Source of the DNA: Azolla caroliniana
Taxonomy: Eukaryota; Polypodiophyta
DNA length: 64,000 bases
Direction of reading: 5' to 3'
NCBI GenBank assembly: GCA_043228905.1
Contig: JBHGNT010000003.1
Location: 12,834,001-12,898,000 of the forward strand
Every line of letters begins with the position of its first letter. The stretch's first letter is position 1. Made by a program: the position numbers and the translations under genes. The notes below the pieces were generated by a model. That model saw only the letters and a list, made by a program, of their open reading frames with translations, was not told the DNA's origin and ran no database searches. Shown piece by piece: positions 21,549-32,083 of the stretch.

Positions 21549-21568
21549 GGTCACTTTATATAGTGACC
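21549..21568 (-). promoter_or_regulatory. TATA box inside a palindrome, Copia I LTR
   Basis: The palindrome arms GGTCACT and AGTGACC enclose TTATAT. On the minus strand the sequence reads GGTCACTATATAAAGTGACC, so the TATAAA element sits at the centre. A second inverted repeat (AACCTTTTTGTAAGGTT) follows in the predicted leader. Confidence 0.6.
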
Positions 21569-21863
21569 GACTTAGGGCAACTACCATTTATGCTAATTAC
21601 ACAAATGGCCCAAACTTGATCTATACAAAGAGATAGTGTGAATACGTCCATTATACACTTGTATTCGACACTCCCCCGTAATGGGCGTATACATGGGTTA
21701 TCTAAGATTACAGGTATAAACCTAGGTTCTCGGACATATCAGTTTTGTTCGAGTCGGCAGGGTCTGAAGGCAGAAGACCGGACTGGTCGGGTCGGAAGAG
21801 TTGAAGCCGATCATTAAGGAACTGATGTCGGTTGTCGGAAACCATCCTGCGCTGTGTCTGGCT

Positions 21864-24800
21864 CTAACCGGACTGATTTGTCGTTACGCCCATCTGATGC
21901 CGAAGGGACCGAAAGCGGTCTGCCGAAAGACACTTGGTCATTCCATCTGCGACATTGTCGGTTGTCGATATTTTCTCTAGACCGATTTTCCCTGAAATGA
22001 CGCAGTCCCGAACGAAGTGATATCGAACGTCGATATGTTTGGAGGCGTTGTGGTGAACCGGATTTCTCGACAAGGCAACAGCACCTTGACTGTCACTATA
22101 GACAATTGGGGCCGAGTCATGGTCGACTTGTCGGAACGTGTGCGCCTGCCGGCCGAGCCACAAAGCTTCTTTTGCAGCGTCGGACGCAGCTACATATTCT
22201 GCTTCGGTCGTTGAGGTCGCTGTGCACTCCTGAAGTTTCGACTTCCACGAAATTGCTCCATTGCCGAATTTGAAGCAGTATCCAGTTGTTGATTTCCGAC
22301 TGTCTATACAGCCGGCGAAGTCCGAGTCGGTGTAACCGACTACGCCTGAGGTTGAGTTCGGGCCGAAAAGAATGCCGTGATCTTTTGTGCCAGCCAGATA
22401 TTTGAACACATGCTTGACTGCGTTCCAATGCGATCGGCCAGGATTGTGCATAAATCTGCTAACGACTCCTACGGCATGAGAAATATCAGGCCGTGTCGCG
22501 ACCATCAGGTACATAAGGGAGCCGACTGCCGGTGCATACGGTACCGACTTCATATCTTCCCCCTCCGGACCGGATGTCGGGCAGTCTCGCTGAGAGAGCC
22601 GAAGATTCATGGGGAGCGGGGTTGAAGCAGATTTGGCTGATTGCATGTTGAAGCGTTCCAAGACACGTCCGATATAGTCGGTCTGAGACAAAAAAAGATG
22701 TCGTTTATCGCGATGCCGACTAATCTTCATGCCGAGTATGTGTCGTGCCGGACCGAGGTCCTTCATGGCAAACTTCAACCGCAGTTGCCGAATGAGATCG
22801 GCAAGTTCGCCCGCATGGCGTCCAGAAATTAGCATGTCGTCCACGTAAATGATGAGGAAGATAGGTGATCCATCTTGAGCTGTGTTGGTAAAAAGACAAT
22901 GGTCCTCATCGCTTTTTGAGAAGCCGATCGATTGGATGAAGTCATCGAACTTCTTGTACCATTGTCGCGGTGCCTGTTTGAGGCCGTATAGACTCTTCCT
23001 GAGTCGGCAGACTAGATGTTCTTGGCCAGTTGCCACGAAGCCTTTTGGCTGCTCCATATAAATTTCCTCTTCAAGATCACCATGGAGGAAGGCTGTTTTG
23101 ACATCTAGCTGAATCAGCTCCAAGTTGTCGGCTGCCACTACGCCGAGTAGAAAACGAAGGGTTGTCATTTTCACCACTGGTGAAAAAATCTCGTCGAAGT
23201 CGACGCCATATTCTTGTCGGAAGCCCTTCGCAACTAATCTGGCCTTGTACTTTGGGGTGGTCGAATCAGACGTCTCTTTTAGTCGATAAACCCACTTGCA
23301 AGGAAGAGCACGTCGATTCTTAGGTAATTCGACCAGATCCCAAGTCTTGTTTGCCCGAATGGAGTGCATTTCCGACTCCATCGCCAGATGCCAGGTGGCT
23401 GAATCGACAGATGTCGATGCTTCTTCGTAAGACGTCGGTTCGCCGGCGTCGGTGAAGAAAATTCCAAGAGAATACCTCTCCAGAGGTTGCGACAGTCTCT
23501 CGGATCGTCGAGGTATGATTGGACTGGTCGCATCGGGTATCGAGGTCGGATGGTCCGAAAGCGAATCATTCGGCTGTACCGAGTCGGAGTTGTCCGAGTC
23601 GGTAGTGTAAGGTGCAGCTACCCGTGAAGCTGACCGTGTGTTAAGAGCGGGGCCTTCTTGAAGGGTCGGCACATCGGAAAATGTTACCCTTCGGACTTCG
23701 ATCGGTGTTTCGACTGATGGAATCATAGCCGACTCGTTGAACACAATGTCCGAACTTCGAACGATTTGTCTGCGTTCGGGGTCCCAGAGTCGGTATCCCA
23801 TTTCGCCGTCTGATCCATATCCAAGGAAAATGCATTTCCTGGACCGAGGTGCAAGTTTTCGGCGATCATCTTTCGGAATAAGGGCGTACGCCTCGCATCC
23901 GAAGATCCTCAGCTTGTCGTAATTCGGCTTACTGCCGATCCATAGTTCCTGAGGGATTTGAAGTCCTAGAGGTCTGCTTGGCGACATATTGATTATGTGT
24001 ACTGCCGTGAGTAGAGCCTTTGCCCAGAAGCCATCCGACAGTCCGGAGTGTTGGAGCATGGAAACTATCCGTTCTTGGATTGTCCGATTCATGCGTTCTG
24101 CAATCCCGTTTTGCTCCGGACTGTGTGGTGCCGTAAATTCACGTCGGATGCCGCGTTGTCGGCAGAATTTGACGAATTCTTCTGATTTGAACTCTCCCCC
24201 ATTGTCGGTCCGAAAGCATTTCAGTTTTCGGTCGATTTGATTTTCTACCATAGCGAGCCAATCTGAGAAGATCGAGAAGACCCGATCTTTGGTGCGAATC
24301 GGATAAGCCCACACCTTTCGAGTCGAATCGTCAATAAAACTGACGAAGTAAGAGGCACCGCCGAGAGACTGATGCGGCATTGGGCCACAGACGTCCGAGT
24401 GGACTAAATCGAGAGGTCTCGTGTCTCTTGGTGCTGATGTCGGGTGTGATGCGGCTGCTTGTTTGCCATACTGGCAATGTTCGCAAAATTGATGGTCGGA
24501 GAAGGAGAGTTTAGGGATGTATCCGGCTCTAGATAGATGCGTAATGCCGGCCTTGCTGAGGTGTCCTAATCTTCTGTGCCATAGTGATGACACAGGAATA
24601 TCCACCAAAAACAGGTTACCCTCTCTGAGCGTAACAGGTAACGGATACAGTGAGTGTATCTTGGGTCCTCTAGCAAGCAGGAGGTTCCCCCTGTGGAGTG
24701 TCCACCCTCCCGAAGAAAAACCGGCACGAATGCCGTCTTCATCTAGTTGTCCGACTGAGATCAATGGTCTTGAGAGCTCGGGTACATGTCGGACATTGTG

Positions 24801-25898
24801 AAGTACAAGTGTAGAGCCACCTGCAAGGTTGAGCTCTACTGTGCCGATTCCAATGATGTCACAGTGTTGCGAGTTGCCGACTCGAACTGAGTCGGAGTGA
24901 CGGACCGTATATTGCCGAAATTGGGATCGATGAGGAGTCACGTGAAATGACGCGCCCGAATCTAAGAGCCATGTGCTCGATTCTTCAGTCGTGAGCAGAA
25001 CTTCTGATCCGACTGGATTTTCGATTGATAGTATATTCGGGTCGTTTGGTAGCACATCAGCTGAGAAGCTGACGTAATTGATCTCCTCATGTCGGCCACT
25101 CTTCTTGTCTGATTTCTGAGACTTGTCGTTCTTGTTCTTGAGTGCGCGGCAGTCGGCTTTGATGTGTCCGGGTTTCTTGCAATAGTTGCAGATTCGATTA
25201 TCCCGTGACTGGCTCCGTCTTCGCTGATTGTTCGGCTGCCGTGAGGAATCTCTTCCTCGTATGTTCGATCGGTCTGTCGAACCTTGTACTACATAAGCGT
25301 CGTCTGTTGAGTTTTTGGCGAAAGACTTTCTCCGAGCTGCTTCGGTCAGGATTGCGCTCGTGACTTCGGAGTATTTAACAGCCGTGGTTGACGCGTTGCA
25401 CACGGTTGTGACGAAAGTTTCCCATGATGAGGGAAGGCTGCTCATGAGTATCATTGCTCTGAGTTCATCCTCGATTGCCGTCCCCTGAGATGAGATTTGG
25501 GAGCTTATACTTTCGTACTCATTGAGATGTGCTTGAACCGAATCTGATTCTTTCATCCGCAAGTTGTAGAGGCGCCGGATCAGAAACATCTTTGTTGTAG
25601 CGACCTTCTTTTCGTAGGTGTCCGACAGTGTTTTCCACAGTTCGAATGTTGTCGTACACGATTGCACCGTAAAGTATACCGATTCCGATAGGTGCATCCG
25701 AATCGTGGCGCGGACGATTCTGTCCAGCTTCTGCCACTCAATTGGTTTGTATCCTTCTGGAGGTTCTTCACTTTCGATGGGATCGATTTGCCCCTTGACT
25801 ATGAGATAGTCCTGCATTTGCTCCTTCCAGAAGTTGAAGTTCGATCCATCGAACTTTCGTAGACTCATTTCTGACGAGCCGGATGTTGATGCCATCAA
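21864..25898 (-). CDS. gag-pol: Copia I gag-pol polyprotein, 1344 aa, uninterrupted
   Basis: The polyprotein supplies capsid, protease, integrase, reverse transcriptase and RNase H for copia replication. Gag occupies about residues 1-300 (RKFDGSNFNFWKEQM; knuckle CNYCKKPGHIKADC at 237-250). The protease active site WLLDSGASFHVT is near 310-321. Integrase zinc ligands follow (LWHRRLGHLS, CEHCQYGK), then the core with DLVHSDVCGP, CFRTDNGGEF and PEQNGIAERMNR. RT shows KTAFLHGDLEEEIYMEQP, YGLKQAPRQWYKK and IIYVDDMLISG. RNase H shows GYTDSDFAGCIDSRKS, STTEAEYVA and YSDSQGAVAL. The length is typical of a complete copia polyprotein. The start follows MMASTS and could be either Met. Every catalytic residue I can identify is intact, the only such copia gag-pol in the window. 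Confidence 0.97.
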   Translation of the reverse strand: MMASTSGSSEMSLRKFDGSNFNFWKEQMQDYLIVKGQIDPIESEEPPEGYKPIEWQKLDRIVRATIRMHLSESVYFTVQSCTTTFELWKTLSDTYEKKVATTKMFLIRRLYNLRMKESDSVQAHLNEYESISSQISSQGTAIEDELRAMILMSSLPSSWETFVTTVCNASTTAVKYSEVTSAILTEAARRKSFAKNSTDDAYVVQGSTDRSNIRGRDSSRQPNNQRRRSQSRDNRICNYCKKPGHIKADCRALKNKNDKSQKSDKKSGRHEEINYVSFSADVLPNDPNILSIENPVGSEVLLTTEESSTWLLDSGASFHVTPHRSQFRQYTVRHSDSVRVGNSQHCDIIGIGTVELNLAGGSTLVLHNVRHVPELSRPLISVGQLDEDGIRAGFSSGGWTLHRGNLLLARGPKIHSLYPLPVTLREGNLFLVDIPVSSLWHRRLGHLSKAGITHLSRAGYIPKLSFSDHQFCEHCQYGKQAAASHPTSAPRDTRPLDLVHSDVCGPMPHQSLGGASYFVSFIDDSTRKVWAYPIRTKDRVFSIFSDWLAMVENQIDRKLKCFRTDNGGEFKSEEFVKFCRQRGIRREFTAPHSPEQNGIAERMNRTIQERIVSMLQHSGLSDGFWAKALLTAVHIINMSPSRPLGLQIPQELWIGSKPNYDKLRIFGCEAYALIPKDDRRKLAPRSRKCIFLGYGSDGEMGYRLWDPERRQIVRSSDIVFNESAMIPSVETPIEVRRVTFSDVPTLQEGPALNTRSASRVAAPYTTDSDNSDSVQPNDSLSDHPTSIPDATSPIIPRRSERLSQPLERYSLGIFFTDAGEPTSYEEASTSVDSATWHLAMESEMHSIRANKTWDLVELPKNRRALPCKWVYRLKETSDSTTPKYKARLVAKGFRQEYGVDFDEIFSPVVKMTTLRFLLGVVAADNLELIQLDVKTAFLHGDLEEEIYMEQPKGFVATGQEHLVCRLRKSLYGLKQAPRQWYKKFDDFIQSIGFSKSDEDHCLFTNTAQDGSPIFLIIYVDDMLISGRHAGELADLIRQLRLKFAMKDLGPARHILGMKISRHRDKRHLFLSQTDYIGRVLERFNMQSAKSASTPLPMNLRLSQRDCPTSGPEGEDMKSVPYAPAVGSLMYLMVATRPDISHAVGVVSRFMHNPGRSHWNAVKHVFKYLAGTKDHGILFGPNSTSGVVGYTDSDFAGCIDSRKSTTGYCFKFGNGAISWKSKLQECTATSTTEAEYVAASDAAKEALWLGRQAHTFRQVDHDSAPIVYSDSQGAVALSRNPVHHNASKHIDVRYHFVRDCVISGKIGLEKISTTDNVADGMTKCLSADRFRSLRHQMGVTTNQSG

Positions 25899-26290
25899 AT
25901 TTGGTTTCGGTTGACGAAGCTCGGTTCGGAGTTGACTACGAACCTTGTTGGAGTGCAGCCGGTTGGCTCACCCGATATCGTTCTAGTCGGATTTGAACCC
26001 GAGTCGGTTCGGCTTCGGATATATGTATTGTTGAACTTGCTCGAATTGACTCCTGTAACTTGAGGGACAGAACCGACTGGTCTTCCCGAATGTTGCCGAG
26101 TCGGAGTGAGCCCGGTTCGCTTCCAAATATATATGCCAAATACCGATTATTGAAACCGATTGTCTGGACCGATTCTGCTTCGGGTGACTGCAGCGACGAG
26201 AGAGACGGATCCAACTGATCCTCCCGAATGTCGATCAGCCGGATGAAGCACGAATTGGGGTTGTTTTCTTGAGACCGATCTGCACCGAGT
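25899..26290 (-). other. Unassigned segment upstream of Copia I gag
   Basis: This 392 bp stretch contains repeated GAGTCGG and CCGAATG motifs and two TATATAT-type stretches. It has no visible LTR match, primer site or protein similarity. It separates Copia I from the end of Gypsy-J and may be a foreign 5' end of Copia I. Confidence 0.4.
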
Positions 26291-29062
26291 GGTTACAGTG
26301 AGCGGCGAGCAGCGCTTGATGACCTCTTCATTCAAGGCCGAGTACACTATGACACTCACCCCCTCTGAACCTGCACATCCTCCGATATGGTCCAAACCAC
26401 CTTCGAGTGAATTTCCATATCGTTCGGTGTTGATGATCCAAACTATTGTCATAGACTATCACCCAACCTCCTTCTTCAATCTTTCGTGGTCGTAGACGGT
26501 GCTTTGTGTCGAATCGACTTTAGTTCCATAATCGCGGTTCTTGTTGTCGGCATATTGCTTCCGCTATGTCTTCTGGTCTTCCTTCTAGTTGTCGTAATTG
26601 CGGTTTCCGTAGGCATTACTGGAGCTTGTCCAGTCATAAGTTCCGCTGGCATATAATTGGACACGAAACTATGTGTTGGACGATCCACCCATAGTGCATA
26701 CGAAAGCATCTGCGGCCAATTCTTCACCCTTCTGTCGCATGCTTGTGCAAGTGCTTTTACGATTGGACTATGTCTTCATTCGATCTTCCCATTGGCTTCT
26801 GGATTGTATGTCATGGTTAGTGTTAACCGTACTCCATGTTTGGCAAAGAATTCCCTAGCTTTATCGGAGTCAAGTTCTCCCTGATCTGCAATTACTTGTC
26901 CTACGCACCCGTACCTACAAAACACTTCTTCCAAGAGAAATTGACATACTCCAGAACATGTTTTCATCCGTGGCGCTCGACCTTGTACTTGGTTCGACAA
27001 ATCCTCCCGGGCTAGCACCAAGTTAGCATGGCCACGATGTTAGCCATCCATTTAAAGTTAATTGTTGGTAAAAATGTCAGATGTAATTCGTCCCAATGTC
27101 GAACTCCGGAGTAGATCTGACATTTCTCGCAACTTTCGGTGAGCTCCACTATATCCTTGTACATATTCTTCCACCAATATTTTTTTTTGATCTTTGCAAA
27201 TGTCGCCCATGTTCCTCGATGTCGAGACCAATCGGATTCGTGAAATTCGGATATTACCCGTTTCTGTTGTTCCTTTGGATCTCGGCTATGCCATCCGGAC
27301 TTTTCAGCTCCCTCTAGATTAATCCATTGTTCAAGAAGAACTTCCGAACTTGTCGTTCTTCCTTTGGATCTCGGCTCTCTTTTCCTTCTTATCCGATGAT
27401 TCCTTGATTTCTTGTAGCACTTTCCCGATCAACAAGCTTTCTCCCTCATATTTGTCTTCTCGGAACTCCCAAATTACGTTCACCCGACATATGTGATGCA
27501 AAGTAAAGCAGTCTTCGGAAACTTCTTCATTATCCGATTCGGCCACGTCATCCTTGAACCATGTCCTTGATAACATATCCGCTACTGCGTTGTCTTTTCC
27601 CGAGATGTGTCGGACCTCCGGATTAAGTGACTTTACATATGCAATCCATCTTAGCATAGGCATATCCAGTACCATGCAACATCACATCATCTTGATTATT
27701 GAAAGACAGTATATTTCGATTACTACTACTTCAGCTTCGATCAAATAATCTCGATCTTATTTTATTGCCGGCATGACTCCCCATAATATTCTTTTAACTG
27801 TGCATATCCGCATTGCCTTTTGTTGAGAACCTTTACACGGAATGAATCGGATATCGTGAACCATCCAAGTTGGCTTGGTTGATGACCCATCCGATCCCGG
27901 CTGGACTTGTATCAACCATTACTAGGATTGATCTATCATAGTTCGGCTTATTAAGCACAATGACCCTCCATAGTGCTTTCTTGAGCTTCTTCACAGCTTT
28001 GGTGTGCTCCGCATTCCATTCTAACTTCTTCCCCTTCCGCAATAGGTGATAGAGTGGGTCTGCAATGTGTGCATAGTGTGGAATCCATATATGATAGAAT
28101 GCACATGCCCCAAGGAACCTATGAACCTCGGATTGCGACTCACATATTTCTTTCATGGCTTGAATCACATTGATCTTCATTGGTGACGGTCTTCGGCCAT
28201 AGGGCCCACATAGATGTCCGACGACCAGTATCTCTTTTTCCAAATGTTGATTTCTCTCCAGAGAGTGTTAAGTGCACATCTTCTAATCTCTATAGCACTT
28301 TCTCACAATCACGAATATGGTCGACTACGAACTTTCGGCATCCTCAATCATCAATTTTCTGATCCTTCTCTTCAATCACACATCCTTTCATTGGAATGTC
28401 ATCTGGAATGTCATCTAAGAACGGCATCGTTATCTCTGGAATGCAGTCTCAGAGCACCTTATTCATCGCATTCAGCATATGTGTGACCGAATTCATCGCC
28501 CCTCATGGTAGTGTACACATCCGGACTAATCCTATCAATGTCTGCATTGTAGTGATATCTCGGCTATCTATGGCTAGTTGAAATTGGTCATATCCAGGGT
28601 ATAGGTCTCCGATAGAGTATATCGTGCATCTGGCATTTGATGGCTCTAGAATCCCCATCTCCACCTTCTCCTTGAGCAAGTCAATGATTTTCGGAATATG
28701 TACCTGTGGCACCAGGAATCGGCTTTAGGTTCCACGGCACATGTTCAATCGTGAAGATAACCATCGGCTCCACAATCTTCGGATCAATGCACCCTATCTC
28801 TCTTGATGTGAATGCAAATGCTTTTCCATGCTGCTCCAACATCTCACAAAATTGTTCTTCTTCATTCGGTAAGAGGAATCCATCGCCACCAATCCGGAGT
28901 TTCCTTCGGGTCTCATTTGTGAATTTATGTCTGATGTCCACAAACTTTAGAAGTGTCGGATCTCCCGAGACTTCTTTCCTCTTTTGTTCACTATTGGCGG
29001 GTAACGGTATGGTCCCGCAGACAGTTTCACCTTCTTTTCCACAATCTTGTATTTCGTATATA
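26291..29062 (-). pseudogene. pol: Gypsy-J pol remnant (relative of Gypsy-B)
   Basis: Right to left: pre-RT region (29040-28720, EPMVIFTIEHVPWNLKPIP, identical in plan to Gypsy-B). The RT core is near 28640-28400, with YSIGDLYPGYDQFQLAIDSRD. The connection and RNase H follow (28243-27833, FLGACAFYHIWIPHYAH and VMVDTSPAGIGWVINQ). A RH end lies at 27675-27500 (NPEVRHISGKDNAVADMLSR). The integrase core is at 27021-26776 (CRYGCVGQVIADQGELD, YNPEANGKIE), then its C-terminus (VDRPTHSFVSNYMPAELM) fading out by about 26290. Gag is missing and stops are frequent. A TGA directly after the catalytic GKIE is shared with Gypsy-B. Confidence 0.85.
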
Positions 29063-29392
29063 CTGATGAGGAGAGATAGAAAAATGATAGAGAAAAAAAG
29101 AGGAAGAGAAAGAAATACTTTAATATACTGTTAGGAAAACAATACCATCTTCTTAGACTCCAAAAGTAACAACCCCAAAGAACTACCTTAATCCCAATGG
29201 CACTAACTCATAATAGTCATTCCTTCTTCTCTCTTTCTTCTACTAAGACTCCCTCACTTCTTCTAGCCTTCTTATTCTTCCTCCCTTCTTCTTGTAGATA
29301 TTATATTCTTCCTACTTCTTCTAGATATTCTATTCCTCCTCCTTCCCAATGGCTAGGAATACCCTCATATTTATAGGTTTTTAGTTGCCTTA
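29063..29392 (-). repeat. LTR-like segment K
   Basis: This 330 bp non-coding piece lies between Gypsy-J and Chromovirus-C. On the minus strand it has a TATA box (TATAAATAT, plus 29367-29375), followed by pyrimidine-rich sequence on the plus strand (CTTCTTCTTC runs, 29220-29345). That arrangement is typical of an R-U5 region. The upstream U3 appears to be missing at the junction with C. Its parent element is unknown. Confidence 0.4.
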
Positions 29393-30409
29393 TTCTTGCG
29401 CTAGTGTAGAGAATCCTTGGATGCATCGACGATAGAAGTTGGCAAAACCCAAAAATGATTGCACATCCTTGACCTTGGTGGGGACTTCCCACTCTTGAAC
29501 TATTCCGACTTTCTTCTTGTCCACAGTGAGATCATCAGATGAAATGATGTACCCAAGGAATTCAACTGAGGTTCGATCAAATTCACACTTCTCGGGTTTT
29601 GCATAAAGTCCATGTTCTCGAAGTTTGGACAAGATAAGTCGGACGTGCTTAGTGTGCTCTATGTAGTCCTGTGAGAAGATAAGTATGTCGTCGAGATAGA
29701 TGACCACAAATTGGTCCAGATATTCTCGGAAAATGTCATTCATCATATGTTGAAAAATAGCAGGAGCATTTGTGGGACCAAATGGTGTTACCATGTATTT
29801 AAAATGCCCGTACCTGGTTCGAAATGTCATTTTCCACTCATCTCCAGGCTTGATACATACCAAGTTGTAGGCGCCTCTGAGATCAATTTTGGAGAATATA
29901 CGCCCAGCCCGAAGTCGGTCGAGAAGCTTGGGGATTAGAGGTAGTGGATAACGATTTCGAATAGTGACTCGATTGAGCCCGCGATAGTCGATACATAAGC
30001 ATAGAGTTCCGTCTTTCTTTTTGACAAATAGAATAGGAGAGCCAGCTGGAGATTTTGAGTGGCGAATGAATCCCTTTGCGAGATTCTCTTCAATGTATAT
30101 TTTGAGGGCCTTGAGTTCAGGTTCAGATAACCCATAGATAGGGCCGAAAGGAGGACAAGCACCATCTTTTAAGTCAATTGGACAATCGTATGGGCGATGT
30201 TCAGGCAGGCGATAAGCATTTTTCTTCTCAAATACATCAAAGAAATAATTGTATTTTGATGGAAAAGAGCTACTACATAGAGTACTGTCTAGAGTGGACA
30301 TGACCGCCATGTCTGTAGAATTAGAAATGGATGCAATTAACACTGTATCACTTACTCGAACAAGAGTGGAATCTGTTTCCGAGGCCAACGCGGTTGGAAC
30401 TTTCGATGT
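29393..30409 (-). pseudogene. pol: Chromovirus-C reverse transcriptase
   Basis: An open frame covers the RT domain. It shows the entry [20 protein letters not shown], then [73 protein letters not shown], the catalytic YLDD ([12 protein letters not shown]), and [10 protein letters not shown]. The style ([18 protein letters not shown]) is that of Tcn1-like chromoviruses. The catalytic aspartates are kept, but the protein is cut off before RNase H at 29393. Confidence 0.93.
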
Positions 30410-31160
30410 TGTTTCTATTGGAGCAACATGGTTCTTGTTGAAGAGGGAATGGGAGTGATCACTAATGTGGTTCTCACTAGAGCAGAAATGGGAGTTGTCC
30501 TCGAATCATGAGTGGGAGCAACCGTTGACGCGGTCCTCACCGGAGTGGAGACTGGAATTATAGCAACCATTGATGTGGTCCTCACTGGAGCAGAAACGGG
30601 AGTTGTTCCCAAAACATGAGTAAGAGCAACCGTTGACACGGTCCTCACCGGAGCGGAGACTGGAATCGGAGCAACCATTGATGTGGTCCTCACTGGAGCA
30701 AAAACAGTAGTTGTCCCCGAAACATGAGTGGGAGCAACCGTTGACACGGTCCTCACCGAAGTAGATGGCCAAACAAATGGCGGAGCCTTAGCTCGAAGAA
30801 GAGTGGAAGTAATCCCTTGTGGGCAAGAATTCGAGGTGAAGTTGATGGAGCGAGATCGCCAATCCATGATTGGATTGTGAGTCTCAAGCCATGATAAGCC
30901 CAAGATGATAGGATGTCGAGGTGATGTGATGAGGTTAAAAATGATTTCTTCCTGGTGGGATCCTATGTGGAGACTCAAGGGAATTGTTGTATCTGTGATT
31001 GCACCAAAGGAGAGCGTTCAACCGTCGATCACTTCAACTGAAATCGGGACATTTATTTTGTTGCTTGGAATGTTGTGTGTCCGTGCAAACATGATGTCAA
31101 TAAAGCACGGAGTATCCCTATAATCCAAGAAAGCTTTTGTCTTTAGAGTGTTGGAGCCAA
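30410..31160 (-). pseudogene. Chromovirus-C protease and repeat-bearing linker
   Basis: Around 31140-31020 is a protease-like stretch that is frame-damaged (the region reads as aspartic protease only weakly). At 30978-30860 the conserved PRHPIILGLSWLETHNP block marks the end of the protease domain. From 30800 to 30420 follows a Pro/Thr/Val-rich linker built of repeats (PVRTVSTVAPTHVSGTT, then PVRTTSMVAPIPVSA), three to four units. This linker joins directly to RT. Confidence 0.8.
30420..30780 (-). repeat. Intragenic tandem repeats in Chromovirus-C linker
   Basis: On the plus strand the unit contains GAGCAACCGTTGACACGGTC, CTCACCGGAGCGGAGACTGG and GGGAGTTGT, alternating in two variants every 50 to 60 bp. 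It resembles the minisatellite at 3505-4325 in order and sequence. Confidence 0.8.
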
Positions 31161-32083
31161 ACTAAAGAGTGATTGGAAATGTGAAGTCGGTTGATTGGGT
31201 CCTTGACACAATTGTCAACTCTTGTGGTCCAAATGCACAACCCCTACTGCAACTGGACATTGGAGTTTTCCTGTTGGCAGAAAATGTCAACCCCATCCAC
31301 ACGATGTGGTGTTCGATGGGGTCCCCTTTTTGGGCAAGAACGGATCAAATGGCAAGGGCCGCCACAATGGAGACATAAATTTTTAGCTTGTCGATGTTGT
31401 CGTTGCACGTTAGTCAGTGGTTGATAGCGAATTCGATCGATCTCCATTGGGGAGCTAGAATATATGGCGGGATTTGACGATGAAGATGAAGCAACTGGCC
31501 AAGGTGGATGGATCCGAGGAGGACATACCTCTTACTGAAACTCAAAGAGACGGTTATTGCAGTGCATAGCTTAGGAAATAGCCTCATTCAAAGATGTGGG
31601 CTCAGGAAAGTTAAGCAAAAGATTTTTTATCTCACCTCGTAATCCTTGATGGAATTGATCGAGGAGGGCTTGTTCATCCCATTCCACATTGCATGCAAGC
31701 TGACAAAATTCAGATGCATAGATTGATGCCGCATGTTCTCCTTGTTGTAACGCATATAGTTTGTGTAGCGCGGCTCGTCGTTTGTCAGTCTCCCCAAAAG
31801 TTGCCTCAAATTCGATAAGAAATGTTTGGAAGTCATTCAAGAGAGGCGAAGAAGTCTCTACTAGAGGGGCAAACCAGGCTTGCACTTGTCCTGTCAGCAA
31901 CGTGCCGATCAGCCCAACTTGTCGAAAGTCATCAGAATATCATCGGGGCTAAAGACGAATAATAAGGCGGATTTGGTTGATGAAGCCTCTTAATCGTGAC
32001 CTTGTTCCATCGAATTTTTCTGGCAAGGTGACATTAGGTTCTACAGCAGAAGGGTCAATAATCGGGTGAGGTATAACCGTCGT
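31161..32083 (-). pseudogene. gag: Chromovirus-C gag, C-terminal part
   Basis: Right to left from the Gypsy-A border: LPEKFDGTRSRLRGF near 32030 and the retrotransposon Gag domain at 31900-31571 (LTGQVQAWFAPLVE, FLIEFEATFGETDKRRAAL, YASEFCQLACNVEWDE). At 31447-31250 is the nucleic-acid-binding end with the knuckle CLHCGGPCHLIRSC. Frame changes occur near 31940 and 31560. The N-terminus is at 49779-49883. Confidence 0.88.
32079..32083. repeat. Target-site duplication of Gypsy-A (left)
   Basis: GTCGT precedes the left LTR, and the same five bases follow the right LTR at 49774-49778. Confidence 0.93.

Larger units (their letters stand above)
21357..21670 (-). repeat. Copia I 3' LTR
   Basis: On the plus strand it runs TGTTGGAGAGAAGG to CTTGTATTCGACA. 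It contains a GA microsatellite (about 21449-21482) and a minus-strand TATA box (CTATATAAAG) placed inside the 20 bp palindrome 21549-21568 (GGTCACT, 6 bp, AGTGACC). Its left edge touches the H repeat directly. Confidence 0.85.
21357..25898 (-). mobile_element. Copia I with intact gag-pol; matching 5' LTR not found
   Basis: Element body on the minus strand: gag-pol (25898-21864), a polypurine tract (CATTACGGGGGAG, 21683-21671) and the 3' LTR (21357-21670). Upstream of gag the sequence 25899-26290 does not resemble the 3' LTR, apart from CTCCAACA, and no tRNA-Met primer site is visible. The element is therefore either 5' truncated or carries an unrelated 5' end. Confidence 0.85.
29393..32083 (-). 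mobile_element. Chromovirus-C, left part (RT, protease, most of gag)
   Basis: The minus-strand element resumes at 49779-50270 on the other side of Gypsy-A. The split falls inside gag, and the flanking 5 bp GTCGT is duplicated. It ends abruptly in the RT thumb ([16 protein letters not shown]) at 29393. RNase H, integrase, chromodomain and 3' LTR are missing. Confidence 0.9.
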
